From Onchidella celtica (Eukaryota > Mollusca > Gastropoda > Systellommatophora > Onchidiidae): DNA of 64,000 bases. Both the position numbers and the translations under genes were made by a program. The number at the start of each line of letters is the position of its first letter. Position 1 is the stretch's first letter. Of this stretch, positions 19,002 to 30,140 are shown piece by piece. The stretch covers positions 37,769,117 to 37,833,116 of the forward strand of contig OZ007582.1 of NCBI GenBank assembly GCA_963931925.1, read 5' to 3'. The notes beneath the pieces are model-generated. The model was not told the DNA's origin. It saw only the letters and a program-made list of their open reading frames with translations, and did not search any database.

Positions 19002-19328
19002 ATGTCTTCAATCACGAGACGGGCTGTGATTTGGGCCACGGCTTCCATCTGTGTCTTACTGTCGTACAACTTGTCTCGGGTCCGAGTGAATGGTGATGTA
19101 ATCACCCTCGAAGAAGCTGATGAAGGTAATAGAGAGCAGTATGAAGAATACGAGAACCCGTGGTGTGAGAAATGTTTCTTCCTGGCTATACCAGGGGACA
19201 GGATGGCTCGGCAAATGGACACTTGCACACGATGTGACAGATCATTCGGCAGTGACGGTCACATAGATCACTGTTGCCACTGTCACTATTGGTTCTTCAG
19301 AGATATTTGTACACCACACGCCCGGTGA
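19002..19328 (+). CDS. Secreted cysteine-rich protein, paralogue A
   Basis: A 108-residue protein of unknown family. Residues 1-31 start MSSITRRAVIWATASI and form a basic N-end plus hydrophobic core, so a signal peptide is likely. An acidic stretch (ITLEEADEGNREQYEEYE) follows. The C-terminal half carries eight cysteines spaced C-x2-C-x16-C-x2-C-x12-C-C-x-C-x8-C. The same frame, start and cysteine plan occur in the - strand paralogue at 30235-30540 (second spacing x12, last x7), with non-coding flanks also conserved. Conservation of reading frame and cysteines while linkers diverge argues for real selection. It is likely a secreted disulphide-rich peptide or neuropeptide-type precursor; paired CxxC motifs could alternatively bind zinc. 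The coding part fits in one exon after a 5' intron. Confidence 0.75.
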   Translation: MSSITRRAVIWATASICVLLSYNLSRVRVNGDVITLEEADEGNREQYEEYENPWCEKCFFLAIPGDRMARQMDTCTRCDRSFGSDGHIDHCCHCHYWFFRDICTPHAR

Positions 19329-19611
19329 GCGGAGGAAAATGAACTTTTATCTTTTCAGTTCGCAACAGTGCTAAATTTGTATTCAAGAGGACTGTGAAGA
19401 TCAGAATCACTATACTTATTAATTTTTTTCTCCTTTTAAATCCCCTTTCATCCTGTTTTTCCAGCCTCGAATTGGTGTCATTCAAAATACCAAGAAATAT
19501 AAAGAAAATCAGAGGTCATCCTGAGGTGGTCAAGGTCACCGGCTGAGGCGGTTCTATACCCAAAAAATATCTGTATGCCCATTAGCAACAACCATGTAAA
19601 ATTTATTGCCT

Positions 19612-19769
19612 TTAGGCCCCGCGCGCACTATGTTAAAATTAACCATCCGTTCAATGCAAGCAATCATTCGCGTGGCGTGCGGCACGGTAAACTCTTTGCC
19701 AAGCAAGCAAAAATCTGCGTTTGCACGCCGTACCGCAGGCGGAACGGGATAGTGCGCGCGGCCCCTTAC
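19612..19769. mobile_element. About 158-bp MITE with CCGCGCGCACTAT ends
   Basis: Terminal words 'ggccccgcgcgcactat' (left) and 'atagtgcgcgcggcccc' (right) are inverted repeats around a GC-rich interior that is itself partly palindromic ('gcgtgcggcacggt' versus 'gccgtaccgcagg'). It lies between the coding region and the conserved downstream block of paralogue A. This accounts for part of the larger spacing there than in paralogue B. Confidence 0.65.
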
Positions 19770-19861
19770 CGGCCAAAGTGCACAACTTTTGCCCGATCAG
19801 GCTCGACTGGTTTATGTTTTATCTTAAGGAATAAAAACGAACTGAAACAAATCATCTAGAA

Positions 19862-19930
19862 TTCTCTGAAGTTGTTGGTTTAATTTCCTTTGTGCAGACT
19901 GGGAGTTTGTATGTTTGTTTATTTGCTTGT
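19862..19930 (+). other. Conserved downstream block of paralogue A
   Basis: The string from 'ctctgaagttgttgg' through 'tttaatttcctt' to 'gggagtttgtatgtttg' matches the complement of 30070-30140 downstream of paralogue B. It could be 3' untranslated sequence or simply part of the duplicated segment. Confidence 0.7.
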
Positions 19931-20086
19931 TTGAATGATATACTCACCTCATCATTCCATACTTCACCAGTCACGAAACCTGATTCATTAAGAAAATTAT
20001 ACAGAGATTTACACAATTATCAATTGTTAAAATTTTTGAAGGAGCAAATAAAATAAATGGAGAATAATATCATCCAATCAAGCAGC

Positions 20087-20543
20087 GGCGTAGCGTGGAA
20101 CCCTAGCGGCCAGGGCAGGCCAAGTATCACGCTCCCTGACTCGTGGGCTGTTAGTACTCCCTGAGTCCCTGTCGTCAATCCAGTATTGAACTTCTCCCTC
20201 GCCCCCCCCCCCTCAACATATAATATAGGCTACTTAAGAAAACACTGATGTAATCAAACTAAAAGGCATTTAATGGTTGTATAGTCAAATTTATTTAAAA
20301 TCGCCTTTGTGCGAAATCTCGAATAATAGTGTTCGAAATTAATCTCTCTCAGCTGACGTGTTGCTAGGTCACCCTCTCTTTCCCGACTCACTGTAGGTCT
20401 CTGTTTCGATAAATTCAAGCTTTGAGAAAATTCCTTCATAACTGGCAGTTGAAACAGTCATAGTTTTAATATTTTGCGTCCCTGAAGATTTTGCGCTCGG
20501 GTCAGTCGCACCATGTGGCCCTGCCCACGCTACGCCCCTGCAC
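20087..20543. mobile_element. MITE with GGCGTAGCGTGG ends, uninterrupted copy
   Basis: Terminal inverted repeats 'gcagcggcgtagcgtgg' at the left and its near complement ending 'cacgctacgcccctgc' at the right. Inside are a 'cagtattgaac' plus poly-C region and an 'aactggcagttgaaac' region. The same ends and both internal blocks occur at 38047-39117, where the middle is replaced by other elements. No coding capacity. Confidence 0.75.
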
Positions 20544-21289
20544 AATGAGATTCTCCACTCCAAGTGGAGATAGTAGACGGCAGACTTTTTCATGAGGCCA
20601 TCGAACATTTCCTGACATCGTGGCCTGTTTGTGTGCACCGCAAGTTTCTACACAGCACAGACGATCACAGTGGTTCAAAAATGGTTGAGTCAGGTAGATC
20701 TGCAATAAGCCGCATACGTCTTGCAAGAAATTCTAAACGTCTGTAAATTTTGAAAGAATTAGGTTAATTCAAGAATGTTAAAGAAAATGAAATAAACAAA
20801 GATTGTTCGTGTGAAATAAAAATCGATCGTTTTGTTCTAATGACTTGATGTCCTGTATTGGCCAACCAATCTACAAGGTTCACAACCCCACTGAATTCAT
20901 GTCAGGTTTCAGCTCCTCATGTCAAGTGTTTCGACCGTCTCTATTTTGCCTGAAATGCCCAATTAGATCTAGTTCATGTATAGGATCAATAGACGTTGAA
21001 TTGAAGATGTCAAGACTTTTTATTTCATTCAGTTTTCTGCAGCAGTTCAAAAGTTACAGTTGTTTAAAAGTTTGTTGCAAGACTTATGCGGTCTGGTACA
21101 GAGCTCATCACGGTTTCATGTCATCATTTAAGATTAACTTTCTCTCTCATTGTTGCATTCTGGTTGAATCAAATCGTTTTCAATTTGGCTGCAGCGGAGA
21201 TTTAGATCTAGATCTACTTCATACAAGCGGACAGAAGTATTTAATTAATGCAACTATGACTTTATTGAATCGGTGATTTTTTATGTGTA
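20544..21289. other. Unassigned sequence
   Basis: No gene or family recognised. The open frame 20845-21276 (143 codons) has no signal peptide, domain or repeat support and is probably chance. Confidence 0.4.
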
Positions 21290-22560
21290 CTACCATTGGT
21301 TGCTCCACCCAAGGACACAACTTCAGACCGAAAGAAATTAGCACAAAAACTTTGATGCCGAGATGCCTTGGGTCATCCACAAAACGGCGATTAAGGGGGG
21401 GGGGGGGTCCTGAGAGTGATATTCTAAACAACACAGAGTAGGCAATTTTAACTTCCATATTTGAATTCAGCATGTCCAAATTAGGGGAGAAAAGTATAAA
21501 AAAAATACCTGGACTTATTGGTTGCCATGGTTACGCCGCCATCTTGAATTTCGCCCCCATGTAAACAGCTATTTTTAAAACCTAAAGGCTCTGTCATTTG
21601 TCAACAAATGATCTTGAAATTTCGTATGCTTATATTTCAATACATAATAAAGATATTTTAATACTTTTATTTGGATATCTGTGATAGATATTTTTCTAAG
21701 AAAGTCTGAAAATTGTATAGCGCGTAGGGCCTATGCCTTTTTCTTAATTTTTCACCACAATAATGATAGATTTCTCATAAACTATAAAAGACACTCAAAC
21801 GTGGATACTAATCTTTTTAGTACACAATATAAAGATGCTATAGTGCAATTTTCATCGAAATCCAACAAAATATAAAAAAAAGTAGTTAGGAAATTAACGT
21901 AAAAAAAATTAAGTTTTGAGAAAAACGCGTTTGAAAATTTGCAAAGGTTTTTTGGCTGAAAAAAGTGTCTGAATGTTTACCATATGTCTCAATACATTCC
22001 TGGCCGTTCTAGGTCATTCATACAAGTGGGAAATTCCAATATAAGGGTCCCCATACCACAAATCAGCCAGAAATGGCAATTCATTGAACTGGCAATTATA
22101 GCGTATTTTCTTCGATTGGAAGCGAATATTTTACTCGACCCTCTCCCATGAAAGTCTTGTTGTTGTTTTTTTTTATGGAAAAAAGGCTTAGCTAGGTCAA
22201 ATGAGTAACAAAAACGTAGATAGAAATGGTTGGACCTTCCGAAAATCGACAAAAAGCAAGAATCGATATTTTGAGCCCAAAACTCGATTTCAGGACCACC
22301 CCCCCCCCCTTACATAGACAGGAACAGTACACAGTTTGTATTGGCGCCCTCCAAGAATTTGTCATGAAGTGATGCTGTCAGGGCTCATGTGACCCTGAAA
22401 ATGATATGAAGGATCGGAGGTAGTCAGGAAATACTTACCCCCCCCCCCCCCTTTACTATAAGTCTCCAAATCTATAAAAAAAACAACAACAACAGGAAAC
22501 AAAACCTTCCTCAAGTCAAAAGGAAAGCAGTGGTAAAATTTCACACAAATCGGAACTGTG
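21290..22560 (+). mobile_element. Helitron-type dispersed repeat, split by an insertion
   Basis: The parts 21290-21394 and 22310-22560 correspond to the continuous copy at 41214-41530. Matching words are 'gatgccgagatgc', 'ggtcatccac', 'gaatttgtcatgaagtgatg' and 'gatcggaggtagtca'. The inserted piece is annotated separately. Assignment to Helitrons rests on the neighbouring 41549 element sharing the 'aagtgat...gtcatg' block and having a Helitron 3' end, so it is tentative. Confidence 0.55.
21395..22309. mobile_element. 915-bp TTAA-targeted non-autonomous element
   Basis: Ends are inverted: left TTAA then a G run and TCCTGA; right TCAGGACCA, a C run and TTAC. A TTAA target duplication (one copy now TTAC) is the signature of piggyBac-like transposons. 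The related uninterrupted repeat at 41214-41530 shows a single TTAA at the equivalent place (41284-41287), which serves as an empty site. The interior is AT-rich with no transposase. Confidence 0.7.
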
Positions 22561-23389
22561 TGAGTGGGCTTAGGTCGTGTTGAAAGTCACTTGAGTTTTC
22601 TTTTTTATTACTGTCTATATTACTGAGTACAGAGTTTTGGACACACGCGATTTTTAGATTGATAATTGAATCCAGTGTCGGATAATTATGTCAAAAACCA
22701 ATTTTGATCAGTGGAGAAATTATTTTTCAGTCTTTCTGGAAAATCTCACGATGGTCCCTCACCACAACACAAAGAAAAACATACAGTCTAAGACTTGATC
22801 AGATGGAAACAATTACAGTTATTAACCCTGTCAGTAATATCATCATTAATTTGTGGTAGTTCAACAATTTTAATATCACTTATGCAGCCAGTGCAATTCT
22901 AAGTCTTAAAAATGGAATTATTTGTAGAATTTGTTACATAAAAAAATATATCCCATCATCCTCATATTTGCCTCCTAGTCGAGTCCAGAAACAAGTAGAT
23001 TTACGACATGAGTGCGGCTGTGCCTCAATCTTTTAAGTTTCTTTGTTTTGTAATCAGAGTGTAGCATATCCTATTTCACAACTTACTTTGTTTGCTGTCT
23101 TGATAATGATTTTGGAACCAGTAGGTCAATGAAATAACAAACAGCCTTAATAATGTTAGACTTAGCCTGTACATCGTTCCTTCAGAATGACAAGATTTTT
23201 TTGGCTGAACCAGAGAGTATAGATTTATAGAGAGATCTCACTTCAGCCATATGGCGAAACTAGGTCGCTGCGGTCAACGAGAAATTGAAGAATTGAAACA
23301 GACCTTCTTCACCAAAGATAATGTGCATATATCTGTTTAATGTGGTTTGTTCATAATTTTGGGCTGACTGAAACTATTTAGAGCAGTTT
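22561..23389. other. Unassigned AT-rich sequence
   Basis: No gene, RNA or repeat family recognised. Confidence 0.4.
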
Positions 23390-23650
23390 GTAAGTTCTTT
23401 TACAGTGCAAATCAACAAATAGTGAAACGTCTCTACACATCCATACTCTCTGGCTGAACCGAATTACACAGCACATCCTACTCTGACAGGCCTTCTGCAC
23501 TGCGTGTCAAAGTATCAAGTGGATTCGGTTGACAATTTTTAAGGATTACTAAACAGAAAAAAGTCGTTCCTTTAAAAGCTCTAAACACATGAAACTTAAG
23601 TCATCAGTTTCTCAAATGCTGAACGAAAGGACTTAGAATCTTATCATTCT
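23390..23650 (+). repeat. Dispersed repeat shared with 44255-44490
   Basis: Shared blocks include 'gtgtgtcaaag'-type, 'attcggt', 'actaaacagaaaaaa', 'aaaagctctaaacacatgaaac' and 'tttctcaaa'. Same orientation in both places. No coding capacity or terminal structure was seen. Confidence 0.55.
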
Positions 23651-23952
23651 AAGGGGATGAAATATTGCTGCATTAAGGGCTGTAAATTATAATGTCTCTA
23701 GTTAATAATGATTGATCTGACCAATCTTATTTCAATTGAATTTGTTATCCAGAGGCCTCCAAGGGCATCAACGCACACAACGAAACACACAATGTTGGTC
23801 CTGGATGTAGAAACGCTAGTTGGATGTTAATTCATTATCGCCTAAGAAAAACTGAGTTACAAGATTTAAAAATTGTGAATTCGTTCTGATTTTCGTGTTC
23901 ACTTTTTCGTTAATTTTTATTTAAGCTAGTGTAGTCTAGTTTGTGAACGAGA

Positions 23953-24118
23953 AGGCAAACAAGCACGAGGAAAGCAGAGAATCACCTTTGTCACAAGTCT
24001 CCGCAAAGCCACTGGTGACGAGACCACAAACAACGCTTTCGTAAATCGTCCGCAGGGCAGAAGACAGATGTGGATGGCAGCGCATGATCAGCAACGTCGG
24101 AAAAGAAGAAGGAGAGGA
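23953..24118 (+). mobile_element. LINE C-terminal relic
   Basis: One open frame reads 'GKQARGKQRITFVTSL', then 'KATGDETTNNAFVNR' and 'QGRRQMWMAAHDQQRRKRR'. A basic 'G-K-x-R-x-T' then 'L-x-x-A-x-x-R-x-x-W' layout is common at the C-terminus of LINE reverse transcriptases. It is followed by GAAGAAG-rich sequence, as at many LINE ends. The rest of the element is missing. Confidence 0.5.
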
Positions 24119-25125
24119 AGTCTAGTTTGCAAAATGGATTTGTTTCCCCAGTTTTTGTCTTCTGTGTATAGTAGAAATTCCTAATCGTGTAAGATCATTT
24201 CCCTCCGCCAATGATTTCACATGGTGGAATGTCTTTCCAATTTCTCATACCCGGTAACAAAAACTTTACATATACAATGGAATCAGAATTAGGACAATGA
24301 ATAAGTGTTTCCTTCTTTTTATTGGTTGTTCTTCATCAACAGAGTCAGTATTTCATTATCATACGTGAATGTAAGACATTTTAGTGTGACTGAAGCTGCT
24401 GAATTGAAACAACAACAGCAACAACCCATTAACACGTCTTCTTCTGTAAGCCATTGTTCCATATTGTACACCATGTAACCACATCAAAAGTGTCAGGATT
24501 CCTTGCGCAAAACCGATTTTAACCTGGAAAAAACTGCAGTGCTATCAACAAATTGTGTGGAAGAGACATGAACATGCACTGTGAAACATACATCTAGACT
24601 CTTGTTATAGGTATGTACCCACCACAAGGGTTTTGCGCTAAGGGCGCGTACGTATAAGTAACTAGATCTAAGCCCGTCCTTACCGTCAAACCTAATTCTT
24701 ACTGAATCCGTAATCCTGCTCCCTACCCTATCAACCAAAAGAGAGGGGGCAAACAAAAAGAAAATCTGAAAGAATGATTAATTAAGGCTGTTGTTCGGAG
24801 TATTTCGGGAGGAACTCCCTAGCTCTGTAGTCACAAATGGCTTTAAAATACGTACCCCTCAGGCAAAAACAACAACAACCACAACAACAACAACACCAAG
24901 CATGGGGGATGCACTTTGAACAACATTCATACATAAGATTGCACTGACATCACATAATTTATGTTCTTAGCCAGCCATGGTGCAAACTTCAGCCCTGTGT
25001 CTCAATACACCTGTTACTTCATGGAAGATTTCAAAATCATCTTTACATTATTTTTCTTCCCAGGTTCTACACTTTCAAAAAGTGACGGAGAAACAACTTG
25101 TGCCTTGGATCCAGGAAGATTTGTA
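24119..25125. other. Unassigned sequence
   Basis: Contains short CAA-type runs (24405-24425, 24870-24895). No gene or recognised element. Confidence 0.4.
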
Positions 25126-25260
25126 TTTTGTATTTGTATGCCTCTTTAATCCTGTTGGGGAAATTTGCCTTAGTGTCGTTGCAGGCCAGTTGCAACTGGG
25201 GCAGACTCGTCGTCGCCACAGTGCAGCGCCGGTCGGTGGGTTTTTATTTAGGGCATCAAG
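25126..25260 (-). mobile_element. SINE 3' tail fragment
   Basis: Contains the conserved tail ('tttaatcctgttgggg', 'aaatttgcct', 'cgtcgccacagtgcagc') preceded by TTTGTATTTGTAT, the short hexamer tail. The fragment stops before the SINE body. Confidence 0.78.
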
Positions 25261-25799
25261 GGAAGGGGGCACCACACACATTTTTATTTGCTGGATTTAT
25301 CATGGACCGTATGATGCAAAACTGCAAATTATGGTGTGGCTGAACCAGGGTCCACAAAAAGGGCCCTCAGAATAAATGAAAAAAAAAAGAAATCTATAAA
25401 ATTCTGTTTTATGGTTTATTTTTGTTGATATTTTGAATTACATAACTATATACAGTATATGGTGGCACCATAAATCTTTAGTGCTTAGGGCCTCTAAGAG
25501 TCTTAATCCGGCCCTGATCTATGTCATACATTGTCATAATATAATGTGAAATTGTGATCTAGTTTTGAGAACAGAAAGAAATATTGTAATTTCTCGTGAA
25601 ACTTCGGAATGAATAAACTAATCTTAACTGTTGCATGTCCGTAAAAGTAATCAAATTATAGCACCAAACATTCACGAATGTTAAAATTTAACTACCTGTA
25701 CTTGACGTTAAGTTTTCCTATTAGCATATTTTCAACTATGAATACTTTCTGTTTCGCAACTGTTACGAAGGCTTGCATTTGAAACTTATTTAACTGACA
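25261..25799. other. Unassigned, possible DNA-element end near 25510
   Basis: The word 'taatccggccctg' at about 25503-25515 with 'gggcctctaagag' resembles the ends noted at 18168-18550. Nothing else was recognised. Confidence 0.35.
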
Positions 25800-26162
25800 T
25801 TTTGACACGCTATGTACCACCACGACATCTTAGATCATCTGTTAACACTAAAAAGTTCAAAATTCCTAAGATGTCCCTGGTGAAAAATCGTTTTCTTTTC
25901 AAGGGCCTCAGATTTGGAATTCTCTGCCTCTGTCTTTGACAGAAATTGAACATTTTATGACTTTTAAGCATCAGCTGAAGAGTCATTTTTTTACACCCTC
26001 GTCTGAATGTCCATTTTTTGTTTTTATCTGAGTATGCCCGTGTATTGTATGTGTGATTATATGATATAAATGTTGTAAAGCGCTTAGAGCCTGGTTGGTA
26101 ACGGAATAAGCGCTATGTACATGTAAATGCTGAAGTATTATTATTATTGCTATTATTATTAA
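25800..26162 (+). mobile_element. L2/CR1-like LINE 3' end relic
   Basis: The translated region has 'FKGLRFGIL'-like and 'LPLSLTEIEHFMTFKHQLKSHFF' segments, matching the usual 'W-N-S-L-P...F-K...L-K-x-H-F/L-F' C-terminus of L2/CR1/Jockey-type RTs. It is followed by 'taaagcgcttagagc', 'ataagcgctatgtac' and an (ATT)n tail, the typical 3' end of such elements. It is strongly 5'-truncated. Confidence 0.65.
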
Positions 26163-26500
26163 ATGAATTCGTTAATTGATTTCCTTCCAAGTTGTAACAA
26201 TGTCTAACATAGTAATGGTTTTTTTGGGCGCCGCTCGGCGGCGACAACACAGCAGTGTTTTGTTTTTATTGCTTTTTTTTTTTTAAATTCTGTTCCTGGA
26301 CTGTGTGTGTGTGTTTGGACGTTTGCAAATTACATGATGGATTGCTGCTGCATCGTTTTATTGATGTTTCCGTTACTGTTCTTGTCGCTTGTTGTGCCAA
26401 CGGCGCAGATGTCCATCAACGTAAGTCCGCCATTCACCTATGTATTTTCACCCGCCAAGTTAAGAGCCAAGCAACCAGTCGTGAACACATCTTAGGCCGC

Positions 26501-26900
26501 ATTCAGTCCAAATTGCCGACAACGGGCGTGTGAACACGGTCGAGCGCCCGTTTTAGTATGACTAAACATGAATAAAGTTTTAAAAAAATTCTTTATAAAG
26601 CGATAAAGCGCCTAGCCATCCCGCCCGTACCTAATTTTTGGGTCGCTGAATTCAAATCTGTGCTAAAAAATAACATTTGATGAAAAAAAAAGTATTTGAA
26701 ATTTTTGCGTCAGGCACCCCGCCTGTGCTATTTATAGACGCCATGGGCCTGGCGGCTTGAGGTATGCGAGATTTTAAAAAAAAGCCCTTCCTGTTGGCTA
26801 CACGGCTGAGAGTCGTTGAAATTTTACTGCAGCGGTAAAAGTGAAAAGTCGGACGGGCGAGAGAAAATGACTCGTCTGTTGTCGGCAGGTTGGTCTGAAT
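26501..26900. repeat. Imperfect inverted repeat near a LINE 5' end
   Basis: Words at 26501-26528 and 26873-26900 are inverted copies with about 23 of 28 positions matching, both containing TGCCGACAAC or its complement. The right arm abuts the 5' end of the following LINE. This may reflect two head-to-head LINE 5' ends or a small element. Confidence 0.45.
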
Positions 26901-26965
26901 CCGATCATAATATGATTTAGAGAAATTGTGTACCGCTGTCGCTTGGCCGTGATTGCACGCCCGTT

Positions 26966-28000
26966 GTGGGCAGTTTGGTGTGGACGAACAGTTACCAGGG
27001 TTTAAACTTACCACCAGAGCTTAAGAAGAGAAAACGGGACAGGAGAGGTGCAGTAAGGACCCGAGTACGTAAGCGTGTAAACAAGCCAGCGGTTCCGACC
27101 ATAGTAACAGGAAACGCTCGATCACTAAACAACAAGATTGACGAGCTGCAAGCATGTACTCGATACCTGCACGAATATCGTGAGACTTCGCTACTTTGTT
27201 TCAGTGAGACATGGTTTAATGATACTATGAACAGTGCCAGCTTGGACGTTGACAATTTTTCTCTATTAAGATCAGACAGAACCAGTGTCTGCAGTAAAAC
27301 CCGTGGAGGAGGCGTATGTCTTTATTTCAGTGAACGTTGGTGTCATCCGAATAATGTCTACGTCAAGGATTGTTTGTGCTCTCCAGATATCGAGCTACTC
27401 AGTGTTATTTTTAAACCTTATTACTGGCCAAGGGAATTTTCAAAGGTGACAGTTATAGTAGTTTATGTTCCCCCACAAGCGAATGCAAACGCTGCAGCTA
27501 ACATTATAGCAGATCATGTTCATCGTCAACAAACACAGACACCAGATGGAGTTATTCAGGTCACTGGCGTCTTCAACAGCCGCTCGCTAGAAAGTGTCCT
27601 GCCAACCTTTCATCAATATGCCACTTGTTCCACCCGTAATGACAGGACTATTGACTTATATTATTGCAACGTCAAAAATGCTTACAAGGCCAAGACCCTC
27701 CCGCCTCTTGGTGAATCCGATCACAACATGACGTACCTTCTGCCAGCCTACAGACCCAAGATTAAGTCAGTCGAACCCATTAAAAGGACTGTCACTATCT
27801 GGAATGAAAGTGTATGTGAAAAGATGCGTGGATGTTTTGAATGTACTGACTGGTCTGTTTTTCACCATGCTTGTGACAATATTCATGATTTGACTTATAT
27901 ACAATATCCGAGTATGTCAAGTTTTGTGAAGACCTTGTCTGTGAGAAGAGGCAAATTACATGCTTTTCTAATAACAAGCTATGGATTAATAAAGAGATAA
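26966..28000 (+). pseudogene. Endonuclease part of Rex1-like LINE
   Basis: The basic N-terminal segment 'RTRVRKRVNKPAVPTIV' is followed by an endonuclease fold: 'GNARSLNNKIDELQ', 'CFSETWFND' (catalytic Glu), 'TRGGGVCLYF', 'VIVVYVPPQAN' and 'GESDHNMTYLLP' (terminal Asp-His). The usual 'GDFN' catalytic motif reads GVFN at about residues 207-210, so the key Asp is lost and the enzyme should be inactive. The frame then ends early, before the reverse transcriptase. This is a remnant of a mobile element, not a host gene. Confidence 0.85.
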
Positions 28001-28457
28001 AATTATTATTAAATGAAAAGAGGAGAATGGTCATGGAGAAGAGTGCTCAGGGTAAGAAAGAAATTCAAAAGAAACTGAAAGTGAAAGCAATAATTTAAAT
28101 GGGCAAAGACGAGTATAAAAATAAACTTGAACAACAGTTTGCGTCAAATAATCACAGGGACGCATGAAACTGCCTGAAGAGAGTCGTGGCGTACTCACCT
28201 AAACAAACACGTATTGATGTTCAAAATGGAAATGAATGTGTCAATGAACTGAATAAATTCTATGCTCGTTTTTAAACCCATGATTTTACAGAAATATAGA
28301 GGGGATAAAAACAATATCATTGAACAATTTTTTAAATGAGGAGCCCATTGTTGTGAGCCTGAGGTAATTAGACTCTTTTCTAGCTTAAATGTAAACAAAG
28401 CTTGTGGCCCTGATGGGATGAAAGGTAAAATTATTATGCTCATGTCAATTAGCAAAG

Positions 28458-29552
28458 GTGTTTACACCCATTTTCAACATGTCGCTAATGAGCGACACTG
28501 TTCCTATTTATTGGAAAATATCAGAGATTATACCTGTGCCAAAAAGGGAAAGAGTGTCCGAAATGAGTGACTTACGTCCTGTCGCTCTCATTTCAGTTTT
28601 AATGAAATGTTTGGAGAAAATTGTACTGTCTAGGCTGCTGTCCTATACTAAATCATTCCAAGACCCAATGCAGTTTGCCTACCGTGAACAGAGAGGTGTT
28701 GATGATGCCATACTTTACTTTTTAGACAATATTTACAAACATATTGAATCACCCAAGAACTATGCTATTCGTTGATTTTTCAAGTGCCTTCAATACGATC
28801 CAACCTCATTTACTTGTTTCACAACTTTTAAACATGCGAGTGAACAAAAATCTTGTGGCATGGATTTTAGACTTTCTCATCCACCGACCCCAGTACGTTA
28901 AATTAAAGGCAAGTAACAGCCACAAGGGTACCGACACACATTATTACGTGTCATCTAATATTTCCATCAATTCAGGCGCCCCCCCCCCCCCCGGGGGCTG
29001 TGTGTTGTCGCCAGACCATTTTACTACCTATACAAGACAGTGCAGAAGTAAGCATGCAAATATCCCCTTGATAAAGTTTGCAGATGATACCACCATACAA
29101 GGATTGATTTCTGATCCTATTGATGAAGACGCATATTTAAATACTATACAATGGTTTATCCAGTGGTGTGAAGATCACTTCTTATTATTAAATGTAAAGG
29201 AAACAAAGGAAATGGTAATCGATTTCAGAACAACTGTAACATCACTTCCACCGCTTAAAATCTATAATAAAACTATTGATAGAGTAGAGTCTTATAAATA
29301 TCTTTGAATACATGTCGACTCCAAACTCGGCTGGCACGTCCATACCACCTCGTTCACGCAAAGGCAAACAAACGTATGTATTTCTTGAGGAAACTTGGGC
29401 CATTTAATGTAGATAAAACACTCATTCAGGTGTTTTATAAATCAACTATCCAGAGTATCATTCTACATTTTATTACAGCCTGGGGAGGAAATGCCAAGGG
29501 GCACGACAAGAACAAAATTAGCAACTCTATTAAAAGCTTGCCATCTAACTAA
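28458..29552 (+). pseudogene. Reverse transcriptase part of Rex1-like LINE
   Basis: Pieces in different frames keep the order of RT motifs: 'IPVPKRERVSEMSDLRPVALISV', 'QFAYREQRGVDDAILYF', 'LFVDFSSAFNTIQPHLL' (motif A), 'KFADDTTIQGL' (motif C, the catalytic pair) and 'ITAWGGNAKGHDKN' (C-terminal). Frame changes fall near 28760 and 29300. The 14-C run replaces the codons just before 'GCVLSP'. The copy is not functional. Confidence 0.85.
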
Positions 29553-30069
29553 CAGTGAATACGTGAACTTTGATGAGTTATTTGTGCATTCGCGCAAACA
29601 GAAACTAAAATCAATTTCTAAATGGTTGCTCCCACCCCTTGTTCCATCAGATAGTTCGATTCCAAAGAAGTGGACAAATACTGTATTTAAAAACAAACAG
29701 AGAGCGCTATAGACCATCTCTGTGGTCATCCGCAATTCGAAGCAGAAGTGTTTCCTCATGTAGAAAACAACAGCATAGTTGTTAGTTTTTCCTAATGGAT
29801 TGTTCTTACAGTGCGTGTGTGTGAGCAATGTTCTTACTTGTTGGTAATACTGTGTGAGCAATGTGCATGTGTGCAGTGTGCGTTAAAGACTTGTAGGTCT
29901 TAGATATTGTACTTGTATTGTTACTGATGCTGTGACAACAAATTTCCTGTAAACAGGATAATAAAGACATATTTTATCTTATCTTATCTTAATGACTTTA
30001 TTTTCATTATAATAAAGTTTGTTTCACAGCTGGAGAATGCTGGAATGATAGGGTGGAAAATAAAAATAC

Positions 30070-30140
30070 AAAAATAAACAAACATACAAACTCCCTGATT
30101 AAAGGAAATTAAACCAACAACTTCAGAGGATGCTGGCAGA
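30070..30140 (-). other. Conserved downstream block of paralogue B
   Basis: The complement of this segment matches 19862-19930 downstream of paralogue A. It lies about 100 bp beyond the stop codon here, against about 530 bp in A, where a MITE has inserted. A 3' untranslated region is the likeliest reading. Confidence 0.65.

Larger units (their letters stand above)
26870..29998 (+). mobile_element. Rex1/CR1-like LINE, long but decayed
   Basis: Endonuclease, reverse transcriptase and C-terminal region are recognisable in order. The 3' end has 'ataataaagacatat' and TTATC pentamers. The reading frame is interrupted several times between 28000 and 29560. There is a run of 14 C at 28979-28992 exactly where the conserved Q-G-C motif should be encoded. 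The left boundary is approximate. The same family left a fragment at 6516-6900. Confidence 0.85.

Noticed and set aside
20845-21276. 143-codon frame on +
   Set aside because: No recognisable domain, repeat or conserved copy; length is compatible with chance in AT-rich DNA.
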